Made by a program: the position numbers and the translations under genes
Shown: in pieces, positions 23,091 through 36,144 of the stretch
Numbering within the stretch: position 1 is the stretch's first letter
Layout: each line of letters opens with the position of its first letter
Notes under the pieces: model-generated
Told to the model about the DNA's origin: nothing
The model's database searches: none
What the model saw: only the letters and a program-made list of their open reading frames with translations
DNA from: Tetrahymena thermophila SB210
Taxonomy: Eukaryota; Ciliophora; Oligohymenophorea; Hymenostomatida; Tetrahymenidae
Assembly (NCBI RefSeq): GCF_000189635.1
Contig: NW_002476434.1
Location: 1,798,001 to 1,862,000, forward strand
Direction: 5' to 3'
Length of the DNA stretch: 64,000 nt

Positions 23091-25587
23091 GTAAATATTT
23101 GTTTACATCACATTTCTACTTATTTAGAATTGAATATTCTTTCAAATATTATTCAATAAAAAATAAGTCTAAAACACTTTTTCTACAAATCCAAGTACAT
23201 ATTTCACCATTTTTTATTTTTATTTTTTGATTAAAAACAAAACATTAAAACAAACCAACTTTTTGATATTACTTTTGGTATTAGCTATCATTTATAAAAT
23301 ATTTTTAAAATTAAAATTTAATTTTAAGCATCAATCTAGAAAGAAAAATTGTTATAAAATTGTATTAAAGATAAAAAATAATAGAGTTATTTGCTAATTG
23401 GAATGCCTAAAATATTTTTAAAGTGAATTTATTTAAGTAAATTTATTATGGATGAAATCAGTCATTTATTTAATAACTCTTCATATATAAGTGCTGTTTT
23501 TTTTAAGGTCATTTTTGAAAATCATTATAAAAAGTGATAATAATTAATAGGATTATTTTCTAATTTTCACTTGTAAGAAAATATTTAATAATAAAACCAA
23601 AATTTTATTCATTATGGTTTTTAATTAAGGCAATTTTTTCTAAAAATATTTTAGAGGGTGGGGATTGGCTTAATATATATAGAAGGAATTACTTTATATA
23701 TAGCAAAAATATAAAATAGATTTTATATCAAATTTTGTGGATGCAATTTTTCTATTTTAAATTTTTCTCACAAGCTTTTTGAGGTTAGAAGAATATATCT
23801 TTTTAATTTTTATTTTCAGACAAATTTTGAGAGTGTTTATATATAGTATTTTATATGGATTAATTATTTATCTCATTTATTTGCTTAACTATTTGATTTA
23901 TTTTAAGGCTTTTAGTCACTATAGATAGTCTAAATAACAAATCAAAGCGTTGGTGGTTGCTATTATTGTTTTATGGGCATTCTTATTAAACATTTTTTCT
24001 TAATGTTTCTTAAAATTTTAAAGAAAGATGTAACCAAAAAATTGATAATTAAAAATATAATTTGATATAAAAGCATTTCTATTTTAGATATTGGTTTAGA
24101 AAATCCAAACTAAATTTCAGCTCTTAATTTACTACCTAAATAATTACCAATTAAAAATATCTATAATTTAATATGACTTAAGCTTAAGCAATTTTCAAAA
24201 AATATTTTAGAAATCTTTTAGTGTTTTCATAAAATTGTCAATATTTATTAATTACATATTTGAATTTTTTCCTAGCCAATAGAATGAGATCTATTTGACA
24301 CAAAATTCTCCTAAACTTAACATTCATGATATACCCGTTATTGATTTTGTTTTTTTATACTTATATAATAAATCAATCTTTTTTACTGATCATTATCATA
24401 TCATCACTTCAATGGAAGTTTGTCTCAAAGAAATAGATACTTTATGGATATATTTTTTAGGCTTTTTAATAATATTTTAAGTCTATTTATTTATTTTTAA
24501 GTAAATAATTATTATAGGATATAATCGATAAAAATTATTTAATCATTTGGTAATAATTTCTACTTACTTGCATTTTTCATAGTATGATATAATTATCCAA
24601 AGAATATTGCAATAACTTTCTTATTATTATGCAAAGTTAACTATTTATAGTAAAATCTTTATAAAATTTACTTATTTATGAAGATAGTAATTTTGTTGAA
24701 TACATAAACTCCTATCCCAAACATTCACAACATATATATTTCAAGATAAATAAAAATTTTTACTTTATTTTTAATACTTTTCACAAATATCTTTGAGTTT
24801 TTCATATTTAATACTAACAAAATCATAAATAGTAATCTATATCATATATTTAAATTGAATCAATTTATTATTAAATCCATAATATCTAATTTATAGTCCT
24901 TTCCCTATTAACTCTATTTAAATTACAATTTTATATGAATTAATTTCTATTAATAAAATCTTTATTCAAATGTGTTTATTCTTTTGTACAACATTCAGAT
25001 AATAGAAACATTCTAATTTTTTTAAAAAAATTTATCTTATATTTATTAAATACTTTCAGATTGAATATTACATACAATACTAAGTTATTCTTATTTTAAT
25101 TTGTTTACTTTTATTTTTTACTAATTTATTTTAAAATAAAAATCATTCATATATATAATAAAAAATGAAATTGCATCTTAATTAATAATTTATTATTTTA
25201 CAATTCATTAAGAATTAAGGAATATTTTCTTAGTCGTAATCTTTTCATTCCATTTTTTTGTTATTTTAATTATTTATTGATTTAAATTTCACATAAATAA
25301 TAATTATGAGGGAAATTAACTTTGGTTTTTGGTCTTTAACCTATTTATAGATTACATGATTTAAAAATTTTGATTCTTTATTTTTTTTCTGATATAAAAA
25401 TATTTAATTTTTTTTAAAGGTAACTTTTAATTAAGGAGATTTTAAATAAAGATAACAATATAGGATATACATTTGTTTAAATAGTGATAAAAAGATAAAA
25501 CTTTAATATTTGGAACATAAAGTCATTTATTTGCCAGTTAGCAGCTAAACATAAACTTATACATCAAATATTTTAATAATAAATATA

Positions 25588-28500
25588 TCATGCATATTTA
25601 TATAGCTTTCTTTGTAAGCAGGCAGAGCACATTTCATGACCTTTTATGAATACGTTTATTATATTTACATTGCAGTTTGGGCAAATCTGATGGTTTTTAC
25701 TATTTTTTTCTAATTTTAATTTCATTAATTATATTGAATCTTAACTCAAGTTAAAGATTTTCTATTATAGATTCTAACATTCTTTATTTAATCTTTATAA
25801 AATAATATTAATAAGTTAAATAATAATTTTTTAATTAATATCTACTCATTTATTTAATCTAAGTTTTATGCTTAGGTTTGTTTTAATTCTTCAATATCCT
25901 TCTCTTTTTACTATAGACTTTTATTGAGAAAATATTATTACAAAATTAAAAAATAATTATTTGAATTATTCTTTACTTCTGCTCTAGTTTTAATTTTTCA
26001 TCATTTAACCTATAAAAATATTTATAATATTTATCTAAAAAAAATGTGAATTTTGTTAAAATAATTTATATCTCTTTATAATAATCACTTTCTTATTTTT
26101 AATTTAAATTTTCTTATTTTTGTTATGTTAATTATAATGATAATTCCTAAATCCGTATTAAATTTCTAATAAAAGTAAATTAATAAATAAATATCTTAGA
26201 AATAATATTTAAAAATTAATTTAATAAAAATGTAGCTATTGATAAAATGTCTCAAGTTATTTAAACTATTTTATTTTTTTTCATGAAGTGAAAACAAAAT
26301 ATCAAATTAAAATAATTTAAATAGCAATTTGCTTTTCTTAATAATCTTAAATGCAATAATATTGATTCTTAACACTTTTTAAAGCAATCATATTTTTAAG
26401 AATTTATTTTGTCTTTTATTAAGTTAATTGTTATTTTTTGTAAAAATAATTTACCCATTAATTTAATTTTGAAGAGTTTGTTTTTCATTTTAATTATCTA
26501 TTTTTTCTTTTTAGAGTTCTTATTTTAATTGCTCAATGTAACTTAGTTACCTAATAAAAAGTTGAAAATAAGTCACTCAGAAATAATATGTTATGAAGTA
26601 TTTACTGCATAATCTGCTATTAAAGTCTATAGATTAAAATAATTTTTTTCATAAGATGAATATAAAATATCAAATTAAAATAATTTACTAAGCAATTTAA
26701 TTATCATTATAATATTTTTGTTATTCTAATTATGATAATAATTCCAGAATCTATTTTTAATTGCTAATAAAAATAAATATGTTTTTTAATAAAATTAAAA
26801 AAAATATCAAATTAAAATAATTTACTTAACAATTAAATTTTGCTTTTCTTATTTTTCCTCCTTAAGTTTTTTAACTAAGTTTTCAAAGCTGATAAAAGTG
26901 AAAATTTAAGTAACTCATAAACAGTAAGTAAATATAAATTTACTTTTTAATATGACTTAAAAGTGATTGTTTCTCTCTATTTATGATAAATTTTTTAATA
27001 AAGAGAACAAAAATATCAAATTAAAATAATTTACTTCAAATATATCTAATTATTTTATCCTATTATTGTATCATATTGAATCTAATATCTTTATTAAATA
27101 ATAACAATTTTAATAATCAAAATTTTATTTTTTTATTCAGCTAGTTAAAATATTTAAGAATAAATTACTGTTTTATTTATTAAACGTGCTTTTACTATTA
27201 TTCTTCATTTTACTTATTTAATTTATTAACTTCTTCTTCATAACTATAAAATTTAATAAAATAAATAATTTTAGAGTTATTATATGATTGATATCAATTA
27301 TTTTTTATTTAACATTTTGAATGATTATTAAATTATAACAAATAAAATATAAAGTTAAATAAATATTTTAGCTATAGAGTTACTTTTATTTTTGCCTTTA
27401 AGCTTCATTTTACAATTATTCTATGCGTCTAATTAATAAAAATTTTTATTTTTCTAAGTAAATGAGTAAGTAAAAAATAAATAGCTTACTGTTGTAAACC
27501 TTTTTATTTTTCTGTGCTTTGAGAAAGCTCATTTTCTTTGATTTTCATATCTGTATAGTGCCTATTTAATATAAAAATTACTAGCTTTTAAAAGTAAAAG
27601 AGTACTTTATTTTTTATTATGTTTGAATTTCTTCTACGAAAATATTCATTAAATTACTAAAATTAATACACTTTTGAAATAAATTAGCTGCAAAATAAAA
27701 TTTATAAACTTTTGATTTAGATCTTAAATATTCATCATTTAAAATTTAAATTATTTATCTCTTTCTTGTAATTGCTTTTCCTAATTCTCTCTATGCTATT
27801 TAAATCTTTTAATTTAATGAGAAAATAAAAATAAATCTAATTCATTTAGTGGTAAATATTTTAAATTCATTGATCAAATTTCTGCATTCAACAAAAACTA
27901 ATCTCTAAATATTTATTTAACTTCTTATAATTATATAAAGTCTCTTAAAATAAAAAAATTACTATTCAAGGGAAGCTTACAGATATTACTTTTGTTATAT
28001 CTCCTATAGATATTTCTCATTTAAAGACTTACACCTAATTCATATTTAGTTAATTAATTATCTTTAAAAATAAAAATTTAATATTACTTTTCTTCTAATT
28101 TTTTAAAAGCTTCATTCATAGATTTTAATTAATTAATAAAATCTTTCTTTTATTGTTTAAGTTCTTTAATTTTATTATGTTAAATCTATATAAATTTAAA
28201 TATTTATGTCATCTAAATATTTTTATCTTCTTTGAACCTATTATTTTTAGCAAAGAAAGAATGTAAATTTTATAGTTAGTTAGTTAATATAATTTTTACT
28301 TTTTGATGTTTTCATTTATCTCATTCAATATATTATTTTCAAAGAATTACTCATCTTTATTATCTTTACTTATTTTTTCCATAAGGATTTCGAAAGAATT
28401 GAATAATTCCTATAATTGGCTTTAAAGATCAAAAATTATTTTGTGATTTTTATTATTAAAGATTTTTACTCTTTTTTTTTACATTTTTAGTCCTATCTTT

Positions 28501-31500
28501 TGTTTTATAAATTAAAAAAAATTTAATTAATCAAAATAAAAAATTAAAATTAATAATTGAAATGTTTAATTAATGAAATTTATTAAATATGCAATTAAGC
28601 ACTATATCTTTAATTTTCTATCTTTTTTCTGTTAAAACAAAAGTGTATTTTATGATAAAAAAAATAATCATACCCTTTTAATATGGATTTTATATACTAT
28701 TCATCCTCTTCTGCTATTTTCAAGATTTGTCTGATATTTGTTGATTAAATCTATTTTAAAATACAATTTTTTAATTTATTAATTTTACTAATAATTTATT
28801 ATTTGTTATACCTCCTCATCTTTCATAACACTAGATGGTACCTCATTTTTAATTTAGGTGAGAGAATTTTCTCTATTAGAATCACCTAACTGCATAAATA
28901 ATAAATCAATAAAATAAAATCAAAGATAATTTACTAATGTCTGATCAAAAATAGGAGTTGTTATTCTTTTTTTCCCTGCATTACTAATTTTTAATATTTC
29001 TCCTTCCTAAAAAGTTAGTTATATAAAATTAGAAAAATTTTTTAGAAATAATAATTATAGTTTATAGTAGGCTTAAAATAAAAACTATAAACCTTCATTT
29101 ATTAATAAAGCAATCTGCTAATTAAAAATTTTGCATTTTAAAATCCAATTTCATTTATATATTTTTTTTATTTTATAAAAATTAGGTGTTAAAAATATGA
29201 GGATTTTCAGTGTATTAGAGTCTGTTTGCTATCCTTAACAAACATCAATATGTTTATGTTAAATTATATTCAAGAATTATAAAATACATTTAAAAAATAA
29301 CTTTAAGGGATCTCATAAATAGAATCTTATTAAACTTGCTTGAAGTTAGTTATTAATCCAATTTGAAGGATTTAATCTCTTTAAGTAATTAATTTATTGA
29401 TTGTTTCTTTGCAAAACCAAATTTAACCATTCTAAAATACTTTATCCAAAATTACAAAAAAAGAAATAAAATAAATGATATATTCGTTTCTCTTAACAAA
29501 ATTTAGTTAAAATATTTTTTAGGTTAGGTGTTTATATATATTACTATTAATCAGAAAATCAAATTTGGTAATTTGATTTTTGATTGTTTAAAAATATAAT
29601 TTTATGAAACTCTTATCTGTAAGTAAATTTATTTATTCTCTTAATTCAACGATAAATACTAAAATGTTTTAATAATAAAAAAATACATTCTTGTTGTAAC
29701 TTAGTCCTTATTTAGAGTTTAATCCGTCTTCAATTCCTGTATGAGTTGAATTGTTTTTATAGCCTTGATTTTCTTAGAGTTAATCTTGCTTTTATAGATA
29801 AAAAAATTTGGTAAATAATTTAATTCAAAATTAATTAAATACCTTGTTCTATTTGTCATTTATTTTATTTTCAATACTATTATCTGAATTATTTGTCTTT
29901 TGATTATATTTATATTTATTTTAATTAATATATTTAATTGTAATTTTAACTAATTAAATTCATTTTATCATTTTATTTTTACTTGCTATTTATTTTATAG
30001 CAGTATTATTTATTTTTTTTTTGGAATCTATTTTAAAATTCTTAATTTACAATTACTTTTTATTCAATATTCATTTGATTATTTTAATTGCTTTTGTCTT
30101 GCTCTTTTAAGATTTATTCTAAAGGACGCTCTTCTGTCTATTAAAGTTATTATTATAAATAAATTTAAAGTCTAAATATATTTTTAATAATAATAACTTT
30201 AATATCTGTATGAGTTTTATTATTTTTATAATCTTGATTGTCTTAAAGTTAGTCTTGCTTTTATAGATATAAAAATTAAGTAAATAATTTAATTCAAAAC
30301 TAATTAAATACGCTTTCCTATTTGTCATTTATCTTATTATCAATTTCACTATCTGAATTATTTGTCTTTTGATTATATTTATATTTATTTTAATTAATAT
30401 ATTTAATCATAATTTTAACTAATTAAATTCATTTTATCATTTTATTTTTACTTGCTATTTATTTTATAAAAGTATTATTTATTTATTTTTTGTAATCTAC
30501 TTTTAAAATTCTTAATTTATTATTACTTTTTATACAATATTCATTTGATTATTTTAATTGCTTTTGTCTTCCTCTTTTAAGATTTATTCAAAAGGGCGTT
30601 CTTCTGTCTATTAAAGTTATTATTATAAATAAATTCAAAGTCTAAATATGTTTTTAATAATTTAAATTATTTATTTTAAAATTGCATATTCTCCTACAAA
30701 ATTAATCAAATTTAATAAAAAATGTTTAAATAATTGTTTTTTTACTAAATTGTGATTAGAAATCATTGACTTTTCATTAAATGTCATACTGTATATTTTT
30801 TCTTCATCTTCCTCTTTTTCCTATAAATATTATTTATAATTTTCGTTGATGATAAGGTTTTTATTTATTCTAATAACTACAAGAATATATATAAAGCTTT
30901 ATAATTCTTATTTTTACACTTAATCTTGTGAATAAAAAAATAGTTTTTTTAAAGAGTTTTATATGAAATCATTAAATGCTTTGGGAAGCATTCTAAAAAA
31001 TAAATAATTTTACTGATTTATCTAACAACTTATAGCTTTTTGGTTAATTTTGATAATGAAATAGTAATTTTTGAATTTTTAATGTGCATATTATCTTTAA
31101 TAGATGATGATTTATGCTTAATTTTAAATAAATATCTATGAAATTAAATAAACTTTTTGATAGATTTAAGTAAATAATAATATCATTTCATATCTTAAGT
31201 AATAATACTCAATTAACTTTTATTTTTTATTGTTTTCAAATATTCCAAAAAAAAAAAAATGAAAATCTAAAATATTTACTATTTATACTTTATAGCAAAA
31301 GTGTTTATGATTTAATTAAAATGAAATTTCTTATAAATAACATTTTTTTTCTTATTCTTTAGTTCCATCACAAATAGTCAGTTATAGTTAAATTTAGTTT
31401 ATCTCTTTTATATTTACTTATTATTCTAAGATTTCTTTAATATCCATCTACAGTTAATTTTTTTAAGTATCAACTTAAGATTATCCTATTGATTCATTAT

Positions 31501-31858
31501 TATTTAATTCTGACTTATTATTTATACCTAAACATTTTTTAAAAAAATTATTTTTAGATATTTTCTCATTTAATAAAAAATAACTCTGCTTACATTTTTG
31601 CTACTTAATGATTTCTCTTTGAAAGAGAATTTGTAATTATATAGCTTTGAATAGCATTATTTTTATTTAATGTTTTGTATTATTTTTAGATGAAAATAAT
31701 ATTTGTTTTTTATTAAGCAATAAATTCTAAACATCTTGTGAGATTTCATCTAACTCTTAAATTATGATTAAGTTATCAGTTTGATTGAGCTAGCATAATT
31801 ATTATTAGAAAAGCTGATATGTCTTTTTAAATATGATTTGATCTTCTGTTCCTTCCAT
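25588..31858 (-). CDS. Many-exon coiled-coil protein with C-terminal four-Cys box (approximate gene extent)
   Basis: Start MEGTEDQIIFKKTYQ at 31858; exon 1 (31418-31858, 147 codons) is continuous and ends with a phase-0 donor. About a dozen or more small exons follow, with AT-rich introns; not all borders could be fixed. Recognisable pieces include EKEEDEEKIYSMTFNEKS (ends 30746), the duplicated exon block 29737-30662, GEILKISNAGKKRITTPIFD near 28970, IRQILKIAEEDEQYIKSIL near 28720, and a string of Lys/Glu/Gln heptad-like segments (IKELKQQKKDFINQLKSM, YIEQLKQELQKEK, FENLVKKLKEEKQEK) typical of a coiled coil. The last exon ends QICPNCNVNIINVFIKGHEM, then CSACLQRKLYKYA*. The two CxxC pairs suggest a zinc-binding tail. 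No family recognised. Divergent from, and about 430 bp away from, the 32.3-kb gene, whose protein ends in a related box. Confidence 0.7.
29737..30662 (-). repeat. Internal tandem duplication of an exon block, ~470-bp period
   Basis: Copies about 29737-30192 and 30207-30662, highly similar throughout exons and introns. Each codes (minus strand) for TEERP[FL]EQILKE[EQ]DKSNQNNQ, then QKTNNSD, INDKQ and QDQLQ[ED]NQ segments separated by short introns. Exon changes largely preserve the protein, so both units are probably spliced into the mRNA. Confidence 0.8.
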
Positions 31859-32293
31859 TTTTATTTAGATTATCCTAAATAGACTTTGATTCGCTAATTA
31901 ACTTATTTATTTTTTAGAAACTTTAATTATTTAATAAATAGATATCTATTTGCTTTAATCATTAAATTATTAAAATTTATTATGAATATATGAAATGATA
32001 CATACATTAAAGAATTAAATATTCTAATAAATCAAATTTATTTTTTCAAAAAGCAAATACTTTTTTTGATATAAAAAATACAATCAATTTTAATAAAATA
32101 TTTTTAATTTTTATTTTATTCCTACTATTAAATTTACAGATTAGTTGAAGTTAGTTATTTAGTTACTAAATATTATGAAAATGCATTAATTTCTTATTCT
32201 GATGCTTTTTCACATAAAATTTATTAATTAATTTTAGAATAAATAACAAATTTATAGATTATCAAAGAGGAATAGTTAAAAACAATCTTGAAA
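31859..32293. promoter_or_regulatory. Divergent intergenic region (shared promoter candidate)
   Basis: About 430 bp between divergently transcribed genes that share a C-terminal cysteine box. A frame continuous with the plus-strand gene stays open from about 31992 but has no ATG, so its right half may instead be coding sequence with an unidentified first exon. Confidence 0.4.
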
Positions 32294-32957
32294 ATGTTTA
32301 ATATAAAAAGCATTAAACCTATAAACAAAGAAGGAAATAGCTACCAATAAATAATATTTGAGTTTAAGGAAAGGAGGGAGTTATAAATGTAGGATTAAAC
32401 ACTGATTGCTTTGTATTTTGAAATTTTTTTAGTTCTAAATGGTTAAAAAGATAACTCATTAATATAGTAAAAAATGTAAACTGCTCTAAAAAGTAATAAT
32501 GGTTTAATCGAAAGAATAAGTGCTTATCTATTATAAGTATTAGATATGGGCTATTAGGATTTTAAATAGAATGCAAAAGCTATTTTTGATCGTATCAATA
32601 ATGATATTACTAAAATTTAGATAAATCAAAATGAGTGCTTGACAACATAAGTATTAAGGGAGCAAGGATATTTATTTACTTCTAGCTAATATGATAAAAT
32701 ATATGATAAAGTATATATTCTTGAAATTTAAGAACCAACGCCAACCCCTAGCTCAACCGTGGAATTTGTAATATTAATTTTTTTGGTTATTAAAATAAAT
32801 TTAAAATAATATATAGAATGATAACAAGGTAAAGAATCAAATATCTTAAAGGTGTTCAAACTGTGAATATTTTTAGGAAGTATTTATCAAAATAGGAGGA
32901 AATGATAAAAGATATTGCAATTTGTGTTTTGAAGAAGCTTTTAAAAATTATATTTGA
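32294..32957 (+). CDS. Small uncharacterised protein with C-terminal four-Cys box, 204 aa
   Basis: Exons 32294-32767 and 32817-32957 with a 49-nt phase-0 intron; stop TGA 32955-32957. The N-terminal 150 residues are predicted helical and charged (FEFKERRELQ, ERISAYLLQVLDMGYQDF), followed by a Pro-rich linker EPTPTPSSTVEF. After the intron comes RCSNCEYFQEVFIKIGGNDK, then RYCNLCFEEAFKNYI*: two CxxC pairs about 18 residues apart with a VFIK core, like the tails of the genes on either side. Metal binding is inferred. The start is uncertain: the same frame is open for about 300 nt upstream and reads like protein (RLVEVSYLVTKYYENALISY), but contains no ATG before an upstream TGA at 31991, so an additional 5' exon may exist. 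Confidence 0.65.
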
Positions 32958-33585
32958 TTATATTTTCATAGTTGTAAATCACTTGTGTTTATATGATATT
33001 TATTATTCATATTTTGCAATTGATAAAATTAATTACTCTAAAGTAATTTAATATAAAATGGATTATTTATTTATATATATATATATACTCTGCTTATTTA
33101 CTAAATAATTATATTTTGTTTTTAGCTTTCATTATAAAAAATTAAAATTATTTTTAAAATTTTAATTGGTAATAAAATATATTAAGAATAATTATTAGAA
33201 ATTTGTAGTGTATAAGCAACTAAATTCTTCAAGCTATAAAATATATGACATAATTTAATTATTTAGTTCAAATGATAATTTAGATATGCTGAAGATATAA
33301 TTACTTAAAAAATAATGAAGATAAGAAGGAAGATCTAATATAATATTCTAATATGTATTATGATTGTTATGACATAAGAAAAAATAATTAGAATAAAGAT
33401 ATTAGTTCCCTATTTATTTTATTGTAATTTATAAGATTTCAAATATCTAATTAATTTATTAAGGAGTATCTATCTATTTTATTTTTATTAATCGAATAAA
33501 ACAAATCAAAAGGATATCTATCATAGACAGTAAGTACTAAAGCTATTTATTAGGGAAGATTAGATTGAACAAACCAAAATAAAAA
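32958..33585. other. Intergenic, partly open frame
   Basis: Contains an (AT)n run near 33076-33087. From about 33310 to 33585 one frame is open up to and through the start region of the next gene and includes charged stretches, but no convincing start or splice signal was found; it may be a 5' leader. Confidence 0.45.
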
Positions 33586-36144
33586 ATGGGCTCAGTTAGA
33601 GAATCTCAGAGTTCAATTGAGATGTTAAAAAATTAAGTTAGCTACAAATTATACTTAAATAAAACAAATGATAGAAATGATTCAAGTTCACTAATAGGGA
33701 ATAAATAATCGCTTGTTTCTTAGTAAAAAGCAATTAAATACTTAGAAGAGATAAAATTAGAAATAAATAACCCCTACGCGTTTAAAAAGACAGCTTTAGT
33801 ATAATAGGAATAAGAAAATAATTTTATTTTTTTTCAATAATTAAATTATTATAATTAAATAAGTGATGATAAAAATGAATTTAATGAAGAATCTCTTAAA
33901 AATTTCTACCACAAAAAATTGCAATTAACTTTTAAAGAGGAATGCAATAGAGTGAAATTTAATGAGTGCGATTTGTGTATTAGTGGTGCTTTGGCATCTT
34001 TATTCATTCTTCACATAAGATTCTAAATTACTTATGAAGCAAAATCATTTTTTGAAAGCCTTAAATTTTAGAAAAAAAATCTTAGTGAAAGTGTTTATAA
34101 TTAACTAATTGAGCTTTTGTTTTAATAAAAATCCATTCAAAATATATGGTTTAAAGAACTAGAAAAGCTGTTTTCATCTTAAAAAAGCTATGAAGAAGTG
34201 CTTTCCTTTTTTCTTTAAAATTTTACACAGGTGAATTTGTAAAATAAAAAGAATGAAGATGATATGAATGCCATACTTGAATATTTTTCTCAAAGCTTTC
34301 AAGTCTTTATTAAAGTTTTTAATGAAAAAGGTGAAAAAATTCCTTTTTTCCCTTTCTAAAACTAAATATTTGATGATTAAAAATTTTAAGAGTAAAAAGA
34401 GTAGATCATTCCCTTTATTTTAATTAAGCAAATAAAGAATGGCGTTGATGTGTACTTTAGTCAGCCATTTTTTAATATTATCCCAGAATAAAGCGACTTG
34501 TAACTAATATAAGAAAAACCGATTGGAGATTTAATAAATGAGTAATCTCACTATTTAGTTGAAAACACCAATTACTTAAATTAGTATAGTGAATATGTCA
34601 TAACAAATAATCCTTTTTAGTGTATAGTTTCATTAACATATATAAACATGATTTAAAAAATGATTGATTTAGCAAATAATTCAAATCTCTAAGAACAAGA
34701 AAAAGAAGAAGTAAAAATGCTTTTGAACAAATTTAATAAAGCATTCTAAAAAGATAAGGGAGTAGACAACAGCAGTGGTTTTAGTGACTTAAATTAGACA
34801 TAAACATAAAAATTTTGTAATAAATTAAATGAAATTAAATAGCTCACCGATAAAAAAATAGAAAAAAAAAATTTAAAAGAATTTATTAAATTGCTAAGTA
34901 ATCTTAAAAAAGATTTTGAATAAAGTTAGGAATTGAAGAAATAAGCTTATGAATATGTTAAAAATCAAATAAAAAAAAAAGAAGAGATTTGCTTGAGCTC
35001 AAAAGAAATAAATGAGTATTTCGAAGATGAATATTATGGTAACCTTTTGCCAAAAGAGTATTTTCCTAGCTTGGTTATTAGTCAGTAAGAATATATTATT
35101 TTAATCCCTAAAAAATTATAGGGCTAAAAAAAAAGAAGCTCCGGTTTATGTTTAAAAATCAAAAGCTTTTTCAGATGTATTTGGTATTATTTAAGTTTTC
35201 AATGCTGCCGCAGCAAAAAAAACCAAAATGAAGATAATAATGAAAGTTAATCTCATAAAGAAAATTAATAAAGTAGTTTGAGAGAAAATTTAATCAATGA
35301 ATCTTAACAAACATAAAAATAAATAGAACTGCCAAACTATACTAGTCCCTTTTTTGTAATTATATTTGATTAAGAGGAATATACAGAATAAATGCGGAAA
35401 TAAACGATGTAGGCTAAAACATTAAGTTAATTAATAACATCAAAAAGAGGTACTAGCTAATTTTTTGAAAGTTCCAGTGAAAATGAATAGGATAGCTCAG
35501 AAACTTAATCTATTTAATTCTAAAAAGCTGAACCTAACTACCCAGAAAAGGCTCTGAATAATAATTAAATATAATCAAAACCATAAAATATTTCTTAACC
35601 TAAAGTCTAATAACCAATTTAAGAAGAAAGTTCTCTAAATAGATAAGATGAAGAAGAAGAAGAATAAAAATAAATTGAATAAATTCCATTATGTTTGTAA
35701 GAAAAGGCTCCGAATAATAATTAAATATAATCAAAATTATAAAGTATTTCTTAAACTAAAATCTAATAACCAATTTAAGAAGAAAGTTCTCTAAATAGAT
35801 AAGATAAAGAAGAAGAAGAATAAAAGGAATAAATTAAATTATATTTGTTAGATGAAAACTAACAAAATTAACTTTAACATTAAGATTAATAAAGTACCTA
35901 GCAACAAGAGTAATCTGACTAATAGCAAGCATAAATTGATTTATAAAAGCAAGCTAATTAGAAGTAAATAGAAGAGATGTAAAAGTATCAAGAGCAAGAA
36001 GCTAACCTGAAAGAATTTCAAAATAAACTATCAAAGGCACATATAATTTAAATGTGTGCTTGTGGTAATATAATAAATGTTTTTTATAAAAATTATAATT
36101 GTTGCTAAAAATGTTTAACTAAAAAGTTTTACAAATATTGTTGA
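33586..36144 (+). CDS. Uncharacterised 852-aa protein with C-terminal Cys box
   Basis: Single long exon (853 codons including TGA 36142-36144). Begins MGSVRESQSSIEML; Gly2 could be myristoylated. Residues about 100-560 look folded: NECDLCISGALASLFILH, FFSQSFQVFIKVFNEKGEKI, IPFFPFQNQIF, YLVENTNYLNQYSEYVITNN and LLPKEYFPSLVISQQEYIIL. A short hydrophobic Cys-rich stretch, FFRCIWYYLSFQCCRSKK, might be lipidated or membrane-associated. The last 250 residues are Gln/Glu-rich and include two tandem 52-residue repeats (DNA about 35545-35700 and 35701-35856; shared QPIQEESSLNRQD). The end is MCACGNIINVFYKNYNCCQK, then CLTKKFYKYC*, sharing NIINVF and the final YKY with the 25.6-31.9 kb protein. No known domain recognised. 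Confidence 0.78.
35545..35856 (+). repeat. In-frame tandem coding repeat, 156-bp unit x2
   Basis: Two near-identical units starting GAAAAGGCTC at 35545 and 35701, inside the 852-aa protein. The period is 52 codons, so the frame is kept. Encodes EKA.NNNQIQSK.Q.ISQ.K followed by QQPIQEESSLNRQD and an acidic run. Confidence 0.9.

Larger units (their letters stand above)
21976..25587. other. 3.6-kb intergenic region with upstream repeat block
   Basis: The first 1.1 kb (22035-23090) is a three-copy tandem repeat upstream of secreted-protein copy 2 (listed separately). From about 23100 to 25587 the DNA is AT-rich. A 61-codon ORF at 24295 has no codon-bias support and is not accepted. The right end abuts the 3' end of the coiled-coil gene. 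Confidence 0.55.

Noticed and set aside
24295..24480. 61-codon plus-strand ORF in the 23-25.6 kb spacer
   Set aside because: No signal peptide, domain or codon preference, and flanking frames look the same; chance ORF in AT-rich DNA.
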